From positions 1,054,001 to 1,118,000 of the forward strand of contig JANFOG010000006.1 in assembly GCA_024336345.1 (NCBI GenBank): a stretch of 64,000 bases of DNA, read 5' to 3'. A program made the translations under genes and the position numbers. Origin of the DNA: Mariannaea sp. PMI_226 (Eukaryota > Ascomycota > Sordariomycetes > Hypocreales > Nectriaceae). Below are positions 35,862-49,738 of the stretch, piece after piece; the first letter of the stretch is position 1, and every line of letters begins with the position of its first letter. The notes below the pieces were generated by a model that searched no databases, was not told the DNA's origin, and saw only the letters and a list, made by a program, of their open reading frames with translations.

Positions 35862-38066
35862 CTAGCTATGCGGGTCGAGCATGCCTGTTGCTTCCATCCG
35901 TGCCCTCACTTCTCGAACTAACGCCTTGGCTTCCTCTACCTCGACTCCATCCTGGCAAAGCTCTGCCGCCAAGCGGTTTGCTGTCTGGTAGTCTTGCGTT
36001 CGCATGGCAAACTTAGCAAGCCACATGCGAGCTTTGCTAGTCGCCGCAGTGACACCGGTTCCTTCGTTGGCTGTGTTCTCTTCACCATCTGCTCCGTTAT
36101 CTGAGGCTGCAGGAGAATCGTTGTGGATGGCTATAGATTCCGCCAAATCAACCTCTGCCGCCGCGCCGCCGTCTTCCTGTGCAACACAAAGTTCCATATA
36201 CGCCTTGGCTTCTTCCTCCTCGCCCAGTTGATCGTACATAGCAGCAATTTGAAGAAGCAGCTCAGGATCCATGTGCCCTATCGCACTCCGTCCGCCAAGA
36301 ATGTCACCGCTTCCAAAGCTACTGCCAACATCGTAGTACGCATCCGCGAGCAATGCCCGTTTTAGCGCCTTAATGCCATCACGTTCTCTACCCATCTTCT
36401 GTAGACAAGAGCCGACCGCCATCCACATCTTACCATCCCAAGGCCGGAGTCCGGCAGCCTTCTTATAATACCATAGTGAATAGGTGTGCATCTCTAGCAT
36501 TTCGTATGTCTGACCAAGTCCGTACCAGGCTCGATAGTCACGGCGATTCACGTCTACCGCTCGACGATATGACTCAATCGCAGCATGAGTGTTCTTCAGC
36601 TCGACGTACTCATGGCCCATGAGTGTCCAGGCTGAGAGACAGGACCGGTCAAGGGTCAGGGCCCGCCTAAAGTACTGCACAGCCTTCTCATGCATAGAGA
36701 GAAGTGAATAGTAATTGCCTATTACGACACAGGATTCCGGGCGGAATTTGTCCACGCTCGAGCAAAGATGTGCCAGGAATGCTAGTTTAGGTCGCAGGTT
36801 GAGGACATAGAGAATATTCGAGTAGTGGTCTAAAGAATCGAGACGATGTGGATGGAGCGAGAGCAGTTGACTAAATTGCTGTTCAGCAGCCATCAAGTCT
36901 TTGGCATGGTAAGCTAGTAAAGCATTGCAGGTGAGTAGGAAAGACGATGTTGGAAAAATGGAGAGGAGCTGCTCAAGAGAGTTTCCCAAGCCAGGGCCCT
37001 GTTGGTAGAGCTCCAGTGAGGTATGAAGATGGAACATGAAGGAAACGATATTTTGAGGGCAATGCCTTGATATCCGGTTCAACTAGGACGTGTTAGTTTT
37101 TAATCGGAAATTGAAGAGGTACGGCCAACTGACATCCTCAACTCGGGAAATGAGCGACGTCATCTCCAACCAGCATCCCCAGTTCATGGTGTATTTGTGT
37201 ACACTCCGGACTAAGAACTCAAGAGCTCTCTCGTCATTCTTCTCTTTAGCAAGGACCATGCCATACCTGGTCCAGAAATTAGCCCTGATTCCGCACAGTC
37301 AATTCTATTTCAACTTTGTCACTCACAGGTACTCCAGCCAGCCCTGGCTGCCGAGAACCTCGTCGTCTTCGGTAGTTCTCTCCTCGAACCAGGCAGCCAA
37401 GAATCGCCCCACAACGAGAAGTTGTTTGTTCACGACTGTACCCAGGTCCTGGGGCCCCATTACCATCTCTGAGTCCTCATTCTTTCGTTTCTCTCCTGAC
37501 ATGAACTTGGCATAGAGGGCCAAGAATAAGCTCTTCTGGCTGATCTTTGGTAGGGGCACGCCGGCGGAAGACTGTGCGGTTTCTGACGCTTTCTCTTTCC
37601 CCTTCCCCTTGCCTTTTACTTTTGATGTCGTCGCAGATACGTTATCGCCTCGCGATGTTAGAATACTAGAAAGGAGGGAGTCGGGGAGGAAGACAGCAGC
37701 ACATCGGTCGTATTCCCTGCAATCAAAGAAGGACTTGGCAAGGAGGTATTTGCTCAGTTCCTTGGCTTCAAGAGCTGCTTCTTCAGGGTCGACATTTGGA
37801 AGGTATATTGGAGATATGTACCGTTCGTTGGCAGCATCGAGGGGCTCTTCGTCATCTTCTGATTCGGGGATGGCATTCAGCAGTTCAGCGGCCCTGCAGT
37901 AACATCATTAGTCTTTCGCGAACTGGAATAGGTAGAGGGGCATGATGAAATGGGGGCTGAATGGCTACCATTTGGCTGACTGGTAGAGACATCTCTCAGA
38001 GCACTTGACAACGGCATCTTGAAGCGCAGCCCGCAGTTGCGATGTCTCTTGGGAACTCAAAACCAT
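35862..38066 (-). CDS. apc8: APC8/Cdc23, anaphase-promoting complex TPR subunit
   Basis: Four exons on the minus strand: 38066..37969, 37893..37327, 37266..37134 and 37082..35862, giving 672 residues. The start MVLSSQETSQLRAALQDAV and the joins YLYGMVLAKEK and SLISRVED/LNRISRH agree with the Cdc23 family. The N-terminal Apc8 domain (KCSERCLYQSAKWAAELLN, LAKSFFDCREYDRCA) contains a Lys/Gly-rich insertion (KVKGKGKGKEK). TPR repeats follow (SCVVIGNYYSLLSMHEKAVQ, AWTLMGHEYVELKNTHAAIE, AWYGLGQTYEMLEMHTYSLW). The acidic insert near the C-terminus (DNGADGEENTANE) is fungal-specific. APC8 is a scaffold subunit of the APC/C ubiquitin ligase that triggers anaphase and mitotic exit. Confidence 0.95.
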
Positions 38067-39087
38067 CGCGACTGTTGTTTTGTAAATGGTGGGGTTCCGC
38101 GTGCTGCTGTGACGAAGCAATAGCTTGAGCTAGAATGTGGCATGTGAGCTCCGTCTGAGCTCCCCAACAAGGCGGACCGGATCCTCTTCTCCAACAAAAT
38201 TCAGGCCGTACAAAATCCAAACGAATTGGTGCTACTTCGGTGCCAAGTTGTGTTGCGATGCCGTTTAATGGCGATGACATCCAATGACAACAGGCGCGCC
38301 ATCTCGTGTCTTCGTGTCTGTGCTGGGACGGTGCTCCCAGTGTATGTGGGTATGTCGCACACTGTATGGAACTGAGAGGATGATCCCTTTGTGAAGCCTG
38401 ATCCACACACTCTTACCACAAACTCAAGCTTAGGCTACACTCCACACAAACCACCCATATTCCGATTCGTACGACGCCTTGGTCTTCTCCTCGGCCGAAT
38501 ACCACCTATCAAGTAAGGTACTCAACTTGAATTATGAGTTACTGTGTAATGAAGGAAAAAATTCCGTCGCCTCTCCCTTCCACTTTCTTAGCTACACTCA
38601 ATCTTGGGCCGGATCACCAGTCGTCTTCCTAGGTAGCCAGCGAGAGTAACTAGTAATGTCTGTACCTCCTAGATGCTGTGCAACAATGGCGTTGAATAGA
38701 CCAACGATTACCAATCCTTTACAATGCCTTGTGTAACTCTCTATCTTCCATGCTTTACCATCAAGTTCAGGAATACTCCCATGCCGAAGGCTTGGGAAAT
38801 TCCTATCCGCCAGTGAGGCAGTCATCACGCACCTCTTTACTCTAACAATGACGTCTGCTAAGGGGATGGGGACACAAATCATCTCACAGATGGGCTACTT
38901 GCGAGAAGAGAAGAGAGAACTTGACTATCGAACAACGGCTCCCAATGTTCCATTGCATTCTGAAGACATACCAAATCGGCTACCCTTCTGAGCTATCCAT
39001 CACTGCAGAAGAAACGGCAACGGCAACGGCCCTACGACCCCCCTCACGTTGCACACTCACACTCGAGATTACCTACACCAAGCGCAC
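38067..39087. other. Divergent intergenic region upstream of apc8
   Basis: About 1 kb between apc8 (-) and the small cysteine protein gene (+). An antisense-side open frame reaches from apc8 exon 1 to 38406 but has no ATG and no conservation that I recognise. No specific site was identified. Confidence 0.5.
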
Positions 39088-39630
39088 ATGAACCTCAACA
39101 GTCCTGTGAGGCTTTTCCCATGCCTCCATTGTTGGACACCAGATGTCAAGTGCCCCAACTACGTGTTTCTCAATAGGAGCTGCTGTGTGGACTGCCAGGT
39201 ATGAATACCCAACACTCAACGCTCACACCACGAAGCCCATCGATTTTATGTTCGGACGTGCTAACAACAAAATCCCTACCCTCAATAGAGGCTCAGAAGG
39301 CTGGCCAGTGAGGGCGAGAACGCAGCGGCCGAGGCACACGAAAACTTTGTGCGATATCTTTTGGAGAGATACACGGATGATGGCGGCGTCACGTACGAGC
39401 AAATCAACAAGCACATCGCACAAGCCAAGGAGCTCCACGTGGACAATTCCCTCACCAAAGCCCTCGATTATATCTATCGCAATTTTCGAGGAATATATGA
39501 CCAAGTCTGCGATGCGGTGGAAAGGGCGCGTGACGAAGGACCTCAGCGATGGACTGCCAGCAACCTGGCTGAGAGACTGGAGCAGCTGCAGCGGGAGGGA
39601 CACAAAAGAAATCGTTGCGAGAGGTATTGA
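39088..39630 (+). CDS. Small cysteine-rich N-terminus plus helical protein, unknown
   Basis: Exons 39088..39198 and 39289..39630 join in phase 0 across a 90-nt intron (GTATGA donor, AATAG acceptor) to give 150 residues. The first ~37 residues hold six cysteines in a pattern that could bind zinc: C-x2-C-x7-C, then CC-x2-C (CLHC..KC..CCVDC). There is no signal peptide, so an intracellular location is expected. The rest is highly charged and helical (EGENAAAEAHENFVRYLLER, YEQINKHIAQAKELH, ALDYIYRNFRGIYDQVCDAV, NLAERLEQLQREGHK). I do not recognise the family. Support for the model is the continuous cysteine motif across the predicted junction and the amphipathic composition; each exon alone would look like noise. 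Confidence 0.6.
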
Positions 39631-40455
39631 TCTAGTTCAGGGGTCTTTATTTCCTATCATGATACTTGCTATACTGGACAGTCTTTTTCCGTAAACAGAA
39701 ATTCATGATCAATTCTTATCAGCGTCTTTCCGCTTGACTCAAAAATCAGTAGAGAATCACAGTTTTGACAAGGTGTGATGCGGTATCAATCTTGATAATA
39801 CAGGATCAGCTCTTCCAATTTTAGTCCTACGAGAGAACGTTAGCAATCCTTCAAATCGTCTAGTTCTGACTGGCTCATCTTCACATACATATACAAATAC
39901 ACCAAAGGGAAAAAAAGCCGTTACCAGCACCAACACATGCCACAAGAGCCACGCGTTGGCTTAAATATGTGATGGAGCCTCATTGACGAATCAATCCAGT
40001 CATTCACGTTGCACTGTTCTCATAATACCCTCATTCTAGCACAAGGTCCGTCTGATCAGTCGGTCAAACGTGAAATTCCACCCATCCAAGCCAGCATAAT
40101 ACAGGGCCATAGGTATGACAATGCCCAGTCCAAAGAGGGAGGAAGAGACTTTGGGGTCTCACGGAAAATCCTTCAGTTGAGCATCACCCTTCTTTATTCA
40201 ATCTCATGGGATGGCAGACTTTCGAATCACGTCGCATTGATATGTCGAGCTAGGTTGGGCTTTTTGTATAAGAGCTCATAGGAGCGAACGACAGTTATAG
40301 TCAGGCAGACCATTACTTCAGCCTAGAACGCAGCACAAAGAAGAAGAATCCCCAATATAGCAGTTTCTGCTTCGCATTGAGTGAGGAAACATTGTTTTCC
40401 AAGCATAATGCATTGGCCTTGCAATCATCGATGGGGGTCGAGGAGATGTGGTAAT

Positions 40456-40797
40456 ATGGTGAAATATGTTGGAGCCGCCTGTGACAGCTGCAAGGTATGC
40501 CCTGAAGAAACTAGCATCAATCAAGGACTGCGAAACTAAAGCTTGCGGTGTAAACAGAGTGCGGAGCGAGCAGATCTTGTCCCCACGCATGAACGATTGT
40601 CTCAATCGGATGATGTTTACCACGTCTTCCAAAATCTTCAAAGTCCAAGCCTCAACAAGGCAGTTGTGATTGATATGAAGAAGGGTGGAGCGACAGAAGT
40701 GACCCTCCTGGCGGCACTCGAAGTAATCAGAGCAAACGATGCGGAATGGTATGATCGGGTCCAGCCATATGTACTTCAAGCAATCAACTCGATGTAA
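40456..40797 (+). pseudogene. Possible remnant of a Zn(II)2Cys6-type regulator or small orphan gene
   Basis: A first exon at 40456..40494 encodes MVKYVGAACDSCK, which resembles the first half of a Zn2Cys6 cluster (CDSC). Downstream a frame from 40543 to 40797 reads LRCKQSAERADLV and ends VQPYVLQAINSM. The acceptor AAAG at 40541 would join the Cys motifs but is one base out of frame; the in-frame acceptor AACAG at 40557 removes the second Cys motif and gives 92 residues. Either the cluster is frameshifted and dead, or this is an unrelated short gene. Confidence 0.3.
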
Positions 40798-41198
40798 GTT
40801 AGATGATAGATACAGTGTGGGGAGACAGGTGAATTAAGTGACTGCTGAATTCCCCGTTCCCCAAGTTTCAGATATTGGTTCAGATATTCGATATTCAGAG
40901 ATGGGGAAGGCTGTCGTCAATCCTGAACCATATCAACCTCTGAGGTAAATCTCAGAATGATGCCATGCACGAGAAAATTTTGGGTAGTCTACCTGCAATA
41001 AACTTCGATAATACTATTGTGCAGGATCGTGTGTAGGGCTGCATCATTTTCAAGATCTTGGCCAAAGTGCTGCAAGGAAATCAAGATGATGCAAATTGTC
41101 GTGCACGAGTAGCCATCAATAAGATATTGGGGGCGGACAATTAGTCTATAGCACTTGCGTACCTAATAAAGCACCCTGCAAGGTGGGTACGTACATAG

Positions 41199-42840
<1,642 letters not shown>

Positions 42841-43601
42841 ATTATGAGTGGAACAACAAAAAAGCGTTTTGGAGAATATCTGCAAATTAGAAATCTTATC
42901 AATTAATCTCAATGAAGTGGAGGAGGGAAGACGGCATTGCCAGTGCCATAGCGTCATTTGCGGGATAGCCCAAGCGACATGACCGATATGAGAAACGGAC
43001 TACAGAGAGGAGATACCTCGAGTTGAATTGAAAACACATCATGAACCGTAATACTTTCCAAGTCGTCGCCATTACCGGCCCTCTGTTCTTTTAACGTCAT
43101 CTATCTTGTACCTCGTTAACACCTTAAGCATGCTCCATGATCAGCAGAATTCTACTCAAGTCAAATACGTCACGTCAATTCTCACCCCCCAATTCAAATC
43201 AGGCAACTAATCAGACTTCATTCAACATGAGAAAAAGAGGACAAAAGATAGTAGTGTAAATAACAGAATATATTTCTTACAATGCCAGCAAAGGTTAACA
43301 TGACAATCATCATACTCAAAAGAGGTAAATAACTCAGCTCTACATGGGCCATTCCATCATCAACTTTTCCACTAACGCAACAAAAAGGAGACCAAACACC
43401 GGTTTTTCCGTTGGCACCAAGTCCCCGGGCTCCTGATCTGGTATAACAAAAGAGAAATGCTGCCAAAAAAGAAACAGAGAGAGAACAAAGGAACAAGAGA
43501 TTTTCAAATATCCAGAATCAAACTCCTGGGCATGAAATAGCGTGGTCTCGTAACTGAATACCGACTCTCATTCAGCTCATCATCTGGTAACTTCAAGCTC
43601 T
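42841..43601. other. Convergent 3' region
   Basis: 761 bp between FPPS (+) and the RA/PH-domain gene (-); it is AT-rich near 42840-42910 and 43240-43280. No gene is seen. Confidence 0.6.
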
Positions 43602-46600
43602 CTAGTAACGCGAGGCGGCACCATTGGTACCCGCCCGATTAATGAGAGGCTCACGAGGACGAGGATCTCGACCCCGGTCACCCGCAGACTGGCTCAGCTC
43701 TCGACGGAGCGACCGAGTAGGCAGCGGAGGAATTGGAGCGGGGGGGCTCCGAACAGCAGGAGGCTGCTGAGACCCAGCGCTGGACCGGCTACGACGTCTG
43801 TTGACACCGAGAGCGTTGCCCGGAGCTGAAGCATTGGAAGTGGAAGAAACAGGAGGCGTAGCCTTGGTCGAGTTACCGGCACGGGTTGCGCTGCGGAGGA
43901 GACCAGGACCAATCACTTGTGTGGGTTGGCCACCCGTCGCAAAATTGATGAGGGGACCATTGCTCCCAGCTGGGGCCTGACGGCCGTGGCCCTGTTGCTT
44001 CTGTACGGCCTCACGCCAGCGAGGAGGTTCAGGGAAGTTGGTCAGGTTGACAAGAGGTTGCGACTTCTGCTTCATATTGGGATTTGATGTGACAGAAGTG
44101 TCGGCGGTTGGGCTTTGCCGCACATTACGAATAGAATTGCTGCGAGTACGAGCTGAGTGCTCAGAAGCAGAGGGGAGCCAGGGTTTGACCTCGGGAGTCG
44201 GCTCTTGGGGGGAGCTTACGCCTCCATTCAGCAAAGAAGGACCCTCGGTGAAGGGACCTTGGAGTCCTCGGTTTTGAGTGCTGCTAGCCGCCTTCTCAAC
44301 TCTTTCAGCTATTTTGCGCTTCTCGTCATAGCCGCTGCCCAACAGACCGCCCGGAGAGAATGCGTGCTCAGTTTGGGGAGTAGTGGGCGTAGAAGAGGCC
44401 CGCGGTGCCTTCTTGGTCAAAACCTTCGGTTTCAATTCAGCCTTGGGCTCTGGCGGTGGTGATTCGAAATCTTTGCCGAATTCTTCAAGAGGTTTATCGA
44501 ACCGTTGTAGATCAAGGAGGGGCTGGAAGGCACCAATGGTATAAGGGCTATCATCTACTGACACTTTGAGGCGATGGCCACCGCTCATCACGGTGCTTGT
44601 AGACCTGTTGCCAATGACCTTTTTTGAGGGACATGAACTGTGGGAAATTCTTGGCGGCTTCTCTGAGACAAGCCTCTCATATGGCTTCTCCTTCCTCTCA
44701 AAGTCAATGTGCTTAGTGACGAGATACCAACTCCGCCAGCGCTGGATGAGCTCGAAGAAGCGCTGAGCAAGCTGGGCATCCTCAGTGCAAAAGAAGTGGA
44801 CAAAGTTTTCGCCATTAGGAAAGACAAAGGTCTTCTGCTGGCTTTTGACCGCGTAGCAAAACCTACGAGGCGCCTTGAGATGACGCCTGACTTCGCTCTC
44901 TCTTGGAGTGTAGATGTCGAAGTCGGACAAATGACATAGCGCATGGCTATCCTTGTCCGAGGACTTGCCGTCAGGCTTCTTAGCAGCAAACATTTGGCCC
45001 GTCTCGAGAAGGGTAATCCAACGCTTGTTCCACTTGCCGGGTCGGGAGGAGTGGTAGAGCTGAAGGGTGAAGCCAGGAGGGGGGTTAGGCGTGCGAGGAA
45101 CCGACTTGATGTCCAGGTCTGTGTCTGGATCATTTTGAGAAAGATCCATGGTGAGCACAAGCAGCGAATTCTGCTGATCGCGATCCCACGAGTTCATCAC
45201 ATCACGGATGCGTTCATAGCGCCGAAGGCGGCGCTCCAGGCCGAGTTCGACATAGCACTCAATCAAAACGCTTGTTTTGGGGTCGATTCTATGCGAAGTA
45301 AGATTCGCCGTTGAGAACAATAGATCGACAGGTGACGTGTCTGGAGTGACAGGAAGATTGATAGTCGAAGATAAGCACCGCACTGTCACGCGCTGGGTAC
45401 AATTGTTAGTGGGGTTTGGCGAATGCTATTTCATGTTGGGCTGGGCTTACTCTTTCACCTCCATTGCTGGCAGAGGTAGGCGCATCGACGTTGGGGACGA
45501 TACCGCGACCGCCTTGTTCGATAAAGCTCATTTTATCCGAATAAATGGAGTCGTCGAAACTGCTCCGACTCAAGTCAACTGAAAACACGGTTGGCGCCTT
45601 AGGGCTTGGCGTTCCGGTATGGCTGGATGTGGCATTCGATCGCCGACCAAGCGACAAAAACGGTAACTTTTCGAGACTGAGGAACTTGGTAAGCCTGGGT
45701 GGTGATGTTATAACCTGGTATTGCGCACGATAGCGGGCGAGGTCGCGCTTTCTCTGCTCAGCGAGAATGCGATCGGTCTCTGCTTCAAGGCGGGCAACTT
45801 CGTCGGCCCAGCGCTCTGCTTCACGCTCTTCTTCGGTACGATGATCTACTTCGTCGCGCTCCGGCTGGACAGCTCGAGCGTTGACCTGGGCGTTTGCGCG
45901 AAGGGCAAAGAGGTTGAATGCCTTTCGACGAGCAACTTCGTCGTTGGGTGAGGATGTGACTGCAGACGGCGCAGTCCTTGGCCGTGTGGGAGGAGATTTG
46001 GTCTTCGACTTTGATCGGGTCCTAGACTTAGATCTGGTTCTTGACTTGGACTTGACCTTCGTCTTGAGCTCGAGCGACGAGGAATCAGGTTCTGGGCTTG
46101 GAGTTCGTTCCAAGTTGCGATTTCGACTGGCCTTAGTAACAAGAGTAGCAGCTGAGGGTGGTACGTTGGTGGGCTTGGGAATCAGAGAAAGACTTGGGAG
46201 GGGCGGGATGGGCGATGGGGCCTGTTTTCGCTTCCTGCTAGCGGGCGATGGTGACGCATGGCGGGACTGGGCCCCATTTCCCACGGTACCCAATGCAGAG
46301 CGAGGGGCCAGGCCGCCAACAAAGCCGCCCAGGGCCCCTGCAACTGTACCCTGAAGGCGGGCCCTGGTCCCTGGAGACGCAGGGGGTGATGACATCCTGG
46401 ATTTCGCCTTGGAGCATGAAGCTGAAGATGAAGGCCTTGTGGGGAGCATGGGCGGCGGTACTGAGGGAGGACATCCTGGAGGTGACGACGACTTCCTTCC
46501 AGCCATTGAAACCACGCTTCTGGAACGCCGGCGTGCGTCTCGTGGTGGTATGATTGGCGAGTCCAATTTGGGGTAAGCATCTCCAGCTGGGAGTGATTCG

Positions 46601-46887
46601 CTGTCGCTGTAGACATCAAATGATTTTCCTTTTGTCACTGACGATACGCTTTTACCTCGAAGACTCCGATAACGCGAAACCGGTGGTGGCTTCAGTTCGT
46701 CTAGTTCTTTTTGTCGCTCCTTTTCACGTTCCTTTTCCCGGTCATGCTGCTGCTGCTCTTGAATAAACCGCTGCAAGGCGCGATCCGACTCCTCCGGAGT
46801 TTGGTACAATACGTGGCGCACATATTTGCTGGAAGCTCGTGACGTCTGGAGCGCCGCTTCGGGCGCTACCGCGAAAGTTGACGCCAT
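43602..46887 (-). CDS. RA-like and PH-domain protein (MRL/lamellipodin-like order)
   Basis: Two exons, 46887..45451 and 45392..43602, joined in phase 0 across a 58-nt intron, give 1075 residues. The start MASTFAVAPEAALQ is chosen because the upstream frame has no ATG. Layout: disordered basic/Ser/Pro-rich N-terminal half with an RS/KS-like run (SKSRTRSKSRTRSKSKTKS); a charged helical stretch (ERWADEVARLEAETDRILAE); a ubiquitin-fold/Ras-association-like region at about 481-570 (RVTVRCLSSTINLPVTPDTS, SVLIECYVELGLERRLRRYE); a PH domain at about 586-700 (WNKRWITLLETGQMFAAKK, FVFPNGENFVHFFC, RFFELIQRWRSW); and a long disordered tail. Adjacent RA-like and PH domains recall animal MRL proteins that link small GTPases and phosphoinositides to actin. 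A cortical or polarity role is inference. Confidence 0.8.
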
Positions 46888-48538
46888 CTCAACTTTAGAT
46901 GATGACCTTATAATCTGGGGAACCCTCGGCTCCAATTCCGAAAGGAAAATCTCCTGTTTTTATCCAATTGCCGTCAAGAGAATTAATGAAACTTCGGGTG
47001 GTTAGCAGGCGCTGTCGTCAATGACGAACTTCGTTCGGGATTCTGGCAGGGTTCTCGAAGCCTATCTCGCCGCGTTCTCCACCAAACCGTCAATGACAGG
47101 CCAGGGTTTTGCGGTGTCGCTCGTGTTTCTTTGCTCGTTTGTTTGGTTTGCTAAATGGCGATCAGATGTGTTTTGATCGATCGGATCTTGCAGAAAAAAA
47201 TCCGATTCGATTGCGCCTGGTCGAATATTGGTTCTTCTTGTCTCTTGGAATCCGCGCGATCGTGCCAAATGCGCTTCATAGGTCGATTCTGTACGCCTCA
47301 GTCGGGATACTTCTCCCAATGAGGCGTATGTACGTAGTTGGCGAGAAAACTGTACAAAGACAACAGAGGCGCGCACAGAGTGGAAAAGTAACTATCAAGA
47401 GTGAAAGAAATGAAGAGGAGAAAGATGATTCGCAACTGAGAGGGCCTCACACAAGAGAAAAGCGAGGGGAACTGCCACTGCGCCCACGTCTGTCACGCGG
47501 GAATTGAAAGTTGGCCTTCTTGCCAGCATTGCCAACAGCTCAAGGGGTGAAAAAGTGACGTGTTTCCCATCGGCTGGCATGTATCGCGACACAGGAAGTC
47601 TCTCTGGCATGAGATAGAACCCGTAAAGCCGCGTCTCGAGGTCTCACCCTGACCCCCTTGCCCTTACGTGCTGATCCATTCCATAGCGTGACTAATGAGA
47701 CGTTGAGCTATCAATCAATGAGTGCATTTGGCGTTAGAGATGCTGAGTAAGTTCTGGAAGTAGAAGGAAACTGGTGAATTCCAATGCTGAAATAGGTTGG
47801 AAGTGCTCTCGCCAAATGCTGTGGCGAGGCGTGCTTCATGTCTTGGCTTGTTACAGGAAGCCGCCACCCGTTGTCATCATGGTCTTTCCCAAGACTTCCA
47901 TGCAGTCCCTAATGAAACCAGCTTCATTGAGAAGGTACCTCTAGCAAGGCAATTACCTACCTACCTACCCACCTACCTACCTTAAGCATCGACTTATCCG
48001 CCTGCATAGAACCTGCCCCTATCACGGTCATGTGACGGTTATTTGCTTATTTCGATCGTCAACTTTGTTTACTTTCATCGTCACTGATACACGAGACATC
48101 CAACAAAAGGCATACTCATTGTTTATGTCTTTTGGGGTCTTTGATACCCACAGCCTTTGTCTTCGTTTAATTTCCTTCCAATATTGCAACATCTGGGCAT
48201 CGTGCTGTAGTACCACGAACAGGCCAGCATCGACGAATGTGTCAAAAGGTTTGCAGAGCTCTTGCAACCCACCCATACTCCGTCAACCTACGGCAATAAA
48301 TTAGCCCTCTGCGTTGAGCGCTCTTCCAGCTCAAGTTCCATCTATGTACGTCCCGAAATAGAAAGGTGCCTTCAAAGGCCTCCAAGGTCCAGACTCTTCC
48401 CAGCGCCATTCAGGTATGCTCTGTTCGGCAAGACAACCTCGCTTAAAGTGTGACAATGTGTATGACAACTGTCCATCGGCCACGATCTTCCCAGTGGCTA
48501 CCCGTGCCTTGGATTCGGTAGAGGAAATAGCCGACCCC
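46888..48538. other. Intergenic region with a CTAC microsatellite
   Basis: Promoter of the RA/PH gene and 3' flank of the MAT2B-like gene, with no gene in between. A CTAC repeat occupies about 47955-47983. A 132-codon frame (47109-47507, +) has no ATG and no recognisable content. Confidence 0.5.
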
Positions 48539-49738
48539 TTATCGACGGAACGCGTGGAGCTCTCTTCGCCACCAGGCTCGGAAATCGGCTGTGGAAATAT
48601 CAATCCCTAGGTCTTTAAGCGCCTGTGTGCTAAGGTGGCAGTCGTAGGGTCGCTGCACACTGGCATTCGGGTCATTCCCCTGCGTGTTGGGCGTGATCCC
48701 GCTAATGGGCAAGCCCATAATCTCCCCAAACACCTGGCAGATCTCATACTTGGTCATTCTATCCTCGCTCGAGAACTGCAAGATAACAGGCAATGTAGAC
48801 CTATTATCACCAGTGTCGAGATATTTCTGTGCAATATCTGTACATTTGCAGAAAAAGACAACTCATTAGCATGAAAAGAATCGAGGAGGGTCATTCCTAT
48901 GGTAGTGAACTCAAGGGAGGTTTAGTAAATGTTGGCCAATGCCCTGAGACATACCGTGGCAAACCCGTCCAATGTCTTCGGTGTTGGTAGGATATCGAAT
49001 TGCCCAATGATCCATCGTAGCCTTGGCCCCTTCCTCTTGCGTCTTCCAGACTGTGTCAAGCAGGACATTGACTGCGCTTTCCGATGGTGTCTCTGCATGA
49101 CCATACAGCACTGGGACACGAAGAACCACTCCAAGGCCATCCTTGCCAGCCGCTTTGTAGGCCGATAGCACGGCATTTTCGCCGTCGAATTTGGTCTGGC
49201 CGTACATGTTGGTCGGGGCTGGTTTAGCAGTGTTTTCATAGGGGGCATGTCCAGGCACGCCGGGAAAGACATAATCTGTCGAGATATAGATGATGAAGAT
49301 ATCCCGGTCAGCAGCCAGAGTAGCAAGAGAGTTGCTTGCAGCTACATTGAGTGCTCTGGCACCCTCAGGGTCCTTGTCGACTTTGTCTGGGAAGCGCTGG
49401 GCGGCGCCTTGATGAGACCAGCCACTTTTAGCATACCACATACCGTAGAAGAGGCAGGATGCCAGACTCACAGTGGACAATAACTTGAGGTCTAGTAGCG
49501 CCAGGAATGGGTCAGCACACGCTCCAGTGGGTGAAGTAGTTGGGAATACAGACCTGACACTATCCAGAACCTTGCTGACTTCATCCTTGTCGCCGAGATC
49601 GACTTTGAGAATGTCGACGCCATCTGCACGGGAGTATCCTGTTCCCTTGACAGTCCAGCCCTTGAGGCGGAACGTCTTGGCGACCTCACGGCCCAGAAGA
49701 CCAGTGGCGCCAGTAACAAGAACGGTTTGGTCAGACAT
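48539..49738 (-). CDS. MAT2B/RmlD-like NAD(P)-binding reductase
   Basis: Four exons on the minus strand: 49738..49554, 49491..49472, 49407..48955 and 48837..48539, giving 318 residues. Exon 2 is only 20 nt; with it the product reads VLDSVRPQVIVHCAAQRFPD, the canonical beta-strand and HxAA motif of the family, so the micro-exon is well supported. The Rossmann start is TVLVTGATGLLGREV, the active-site strand ISTDYVF and the Y-x3-K pair in NMYGQTKFDGE. These are short-chain dehydrogenase features of the dTDP-4-dehydrorhamnose reductase/MAT2B group. Animal MAT2B regulates S-adenosylmethionine synthetase; RmlD reduces sugar nucleotides. Which applies here cannot be told from sequence, though the C-terminal part (EDRMTKYEICQVFGEIMGLP) is MAT2B-like. 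Confidence 0.88.

Noticed and set aside
47109..47507. 132-codon plus-strand frame
   Set aside because: It begins with a non-ATG codon and has no recognisable features; it lies in the promoter of the RA/PH gene.
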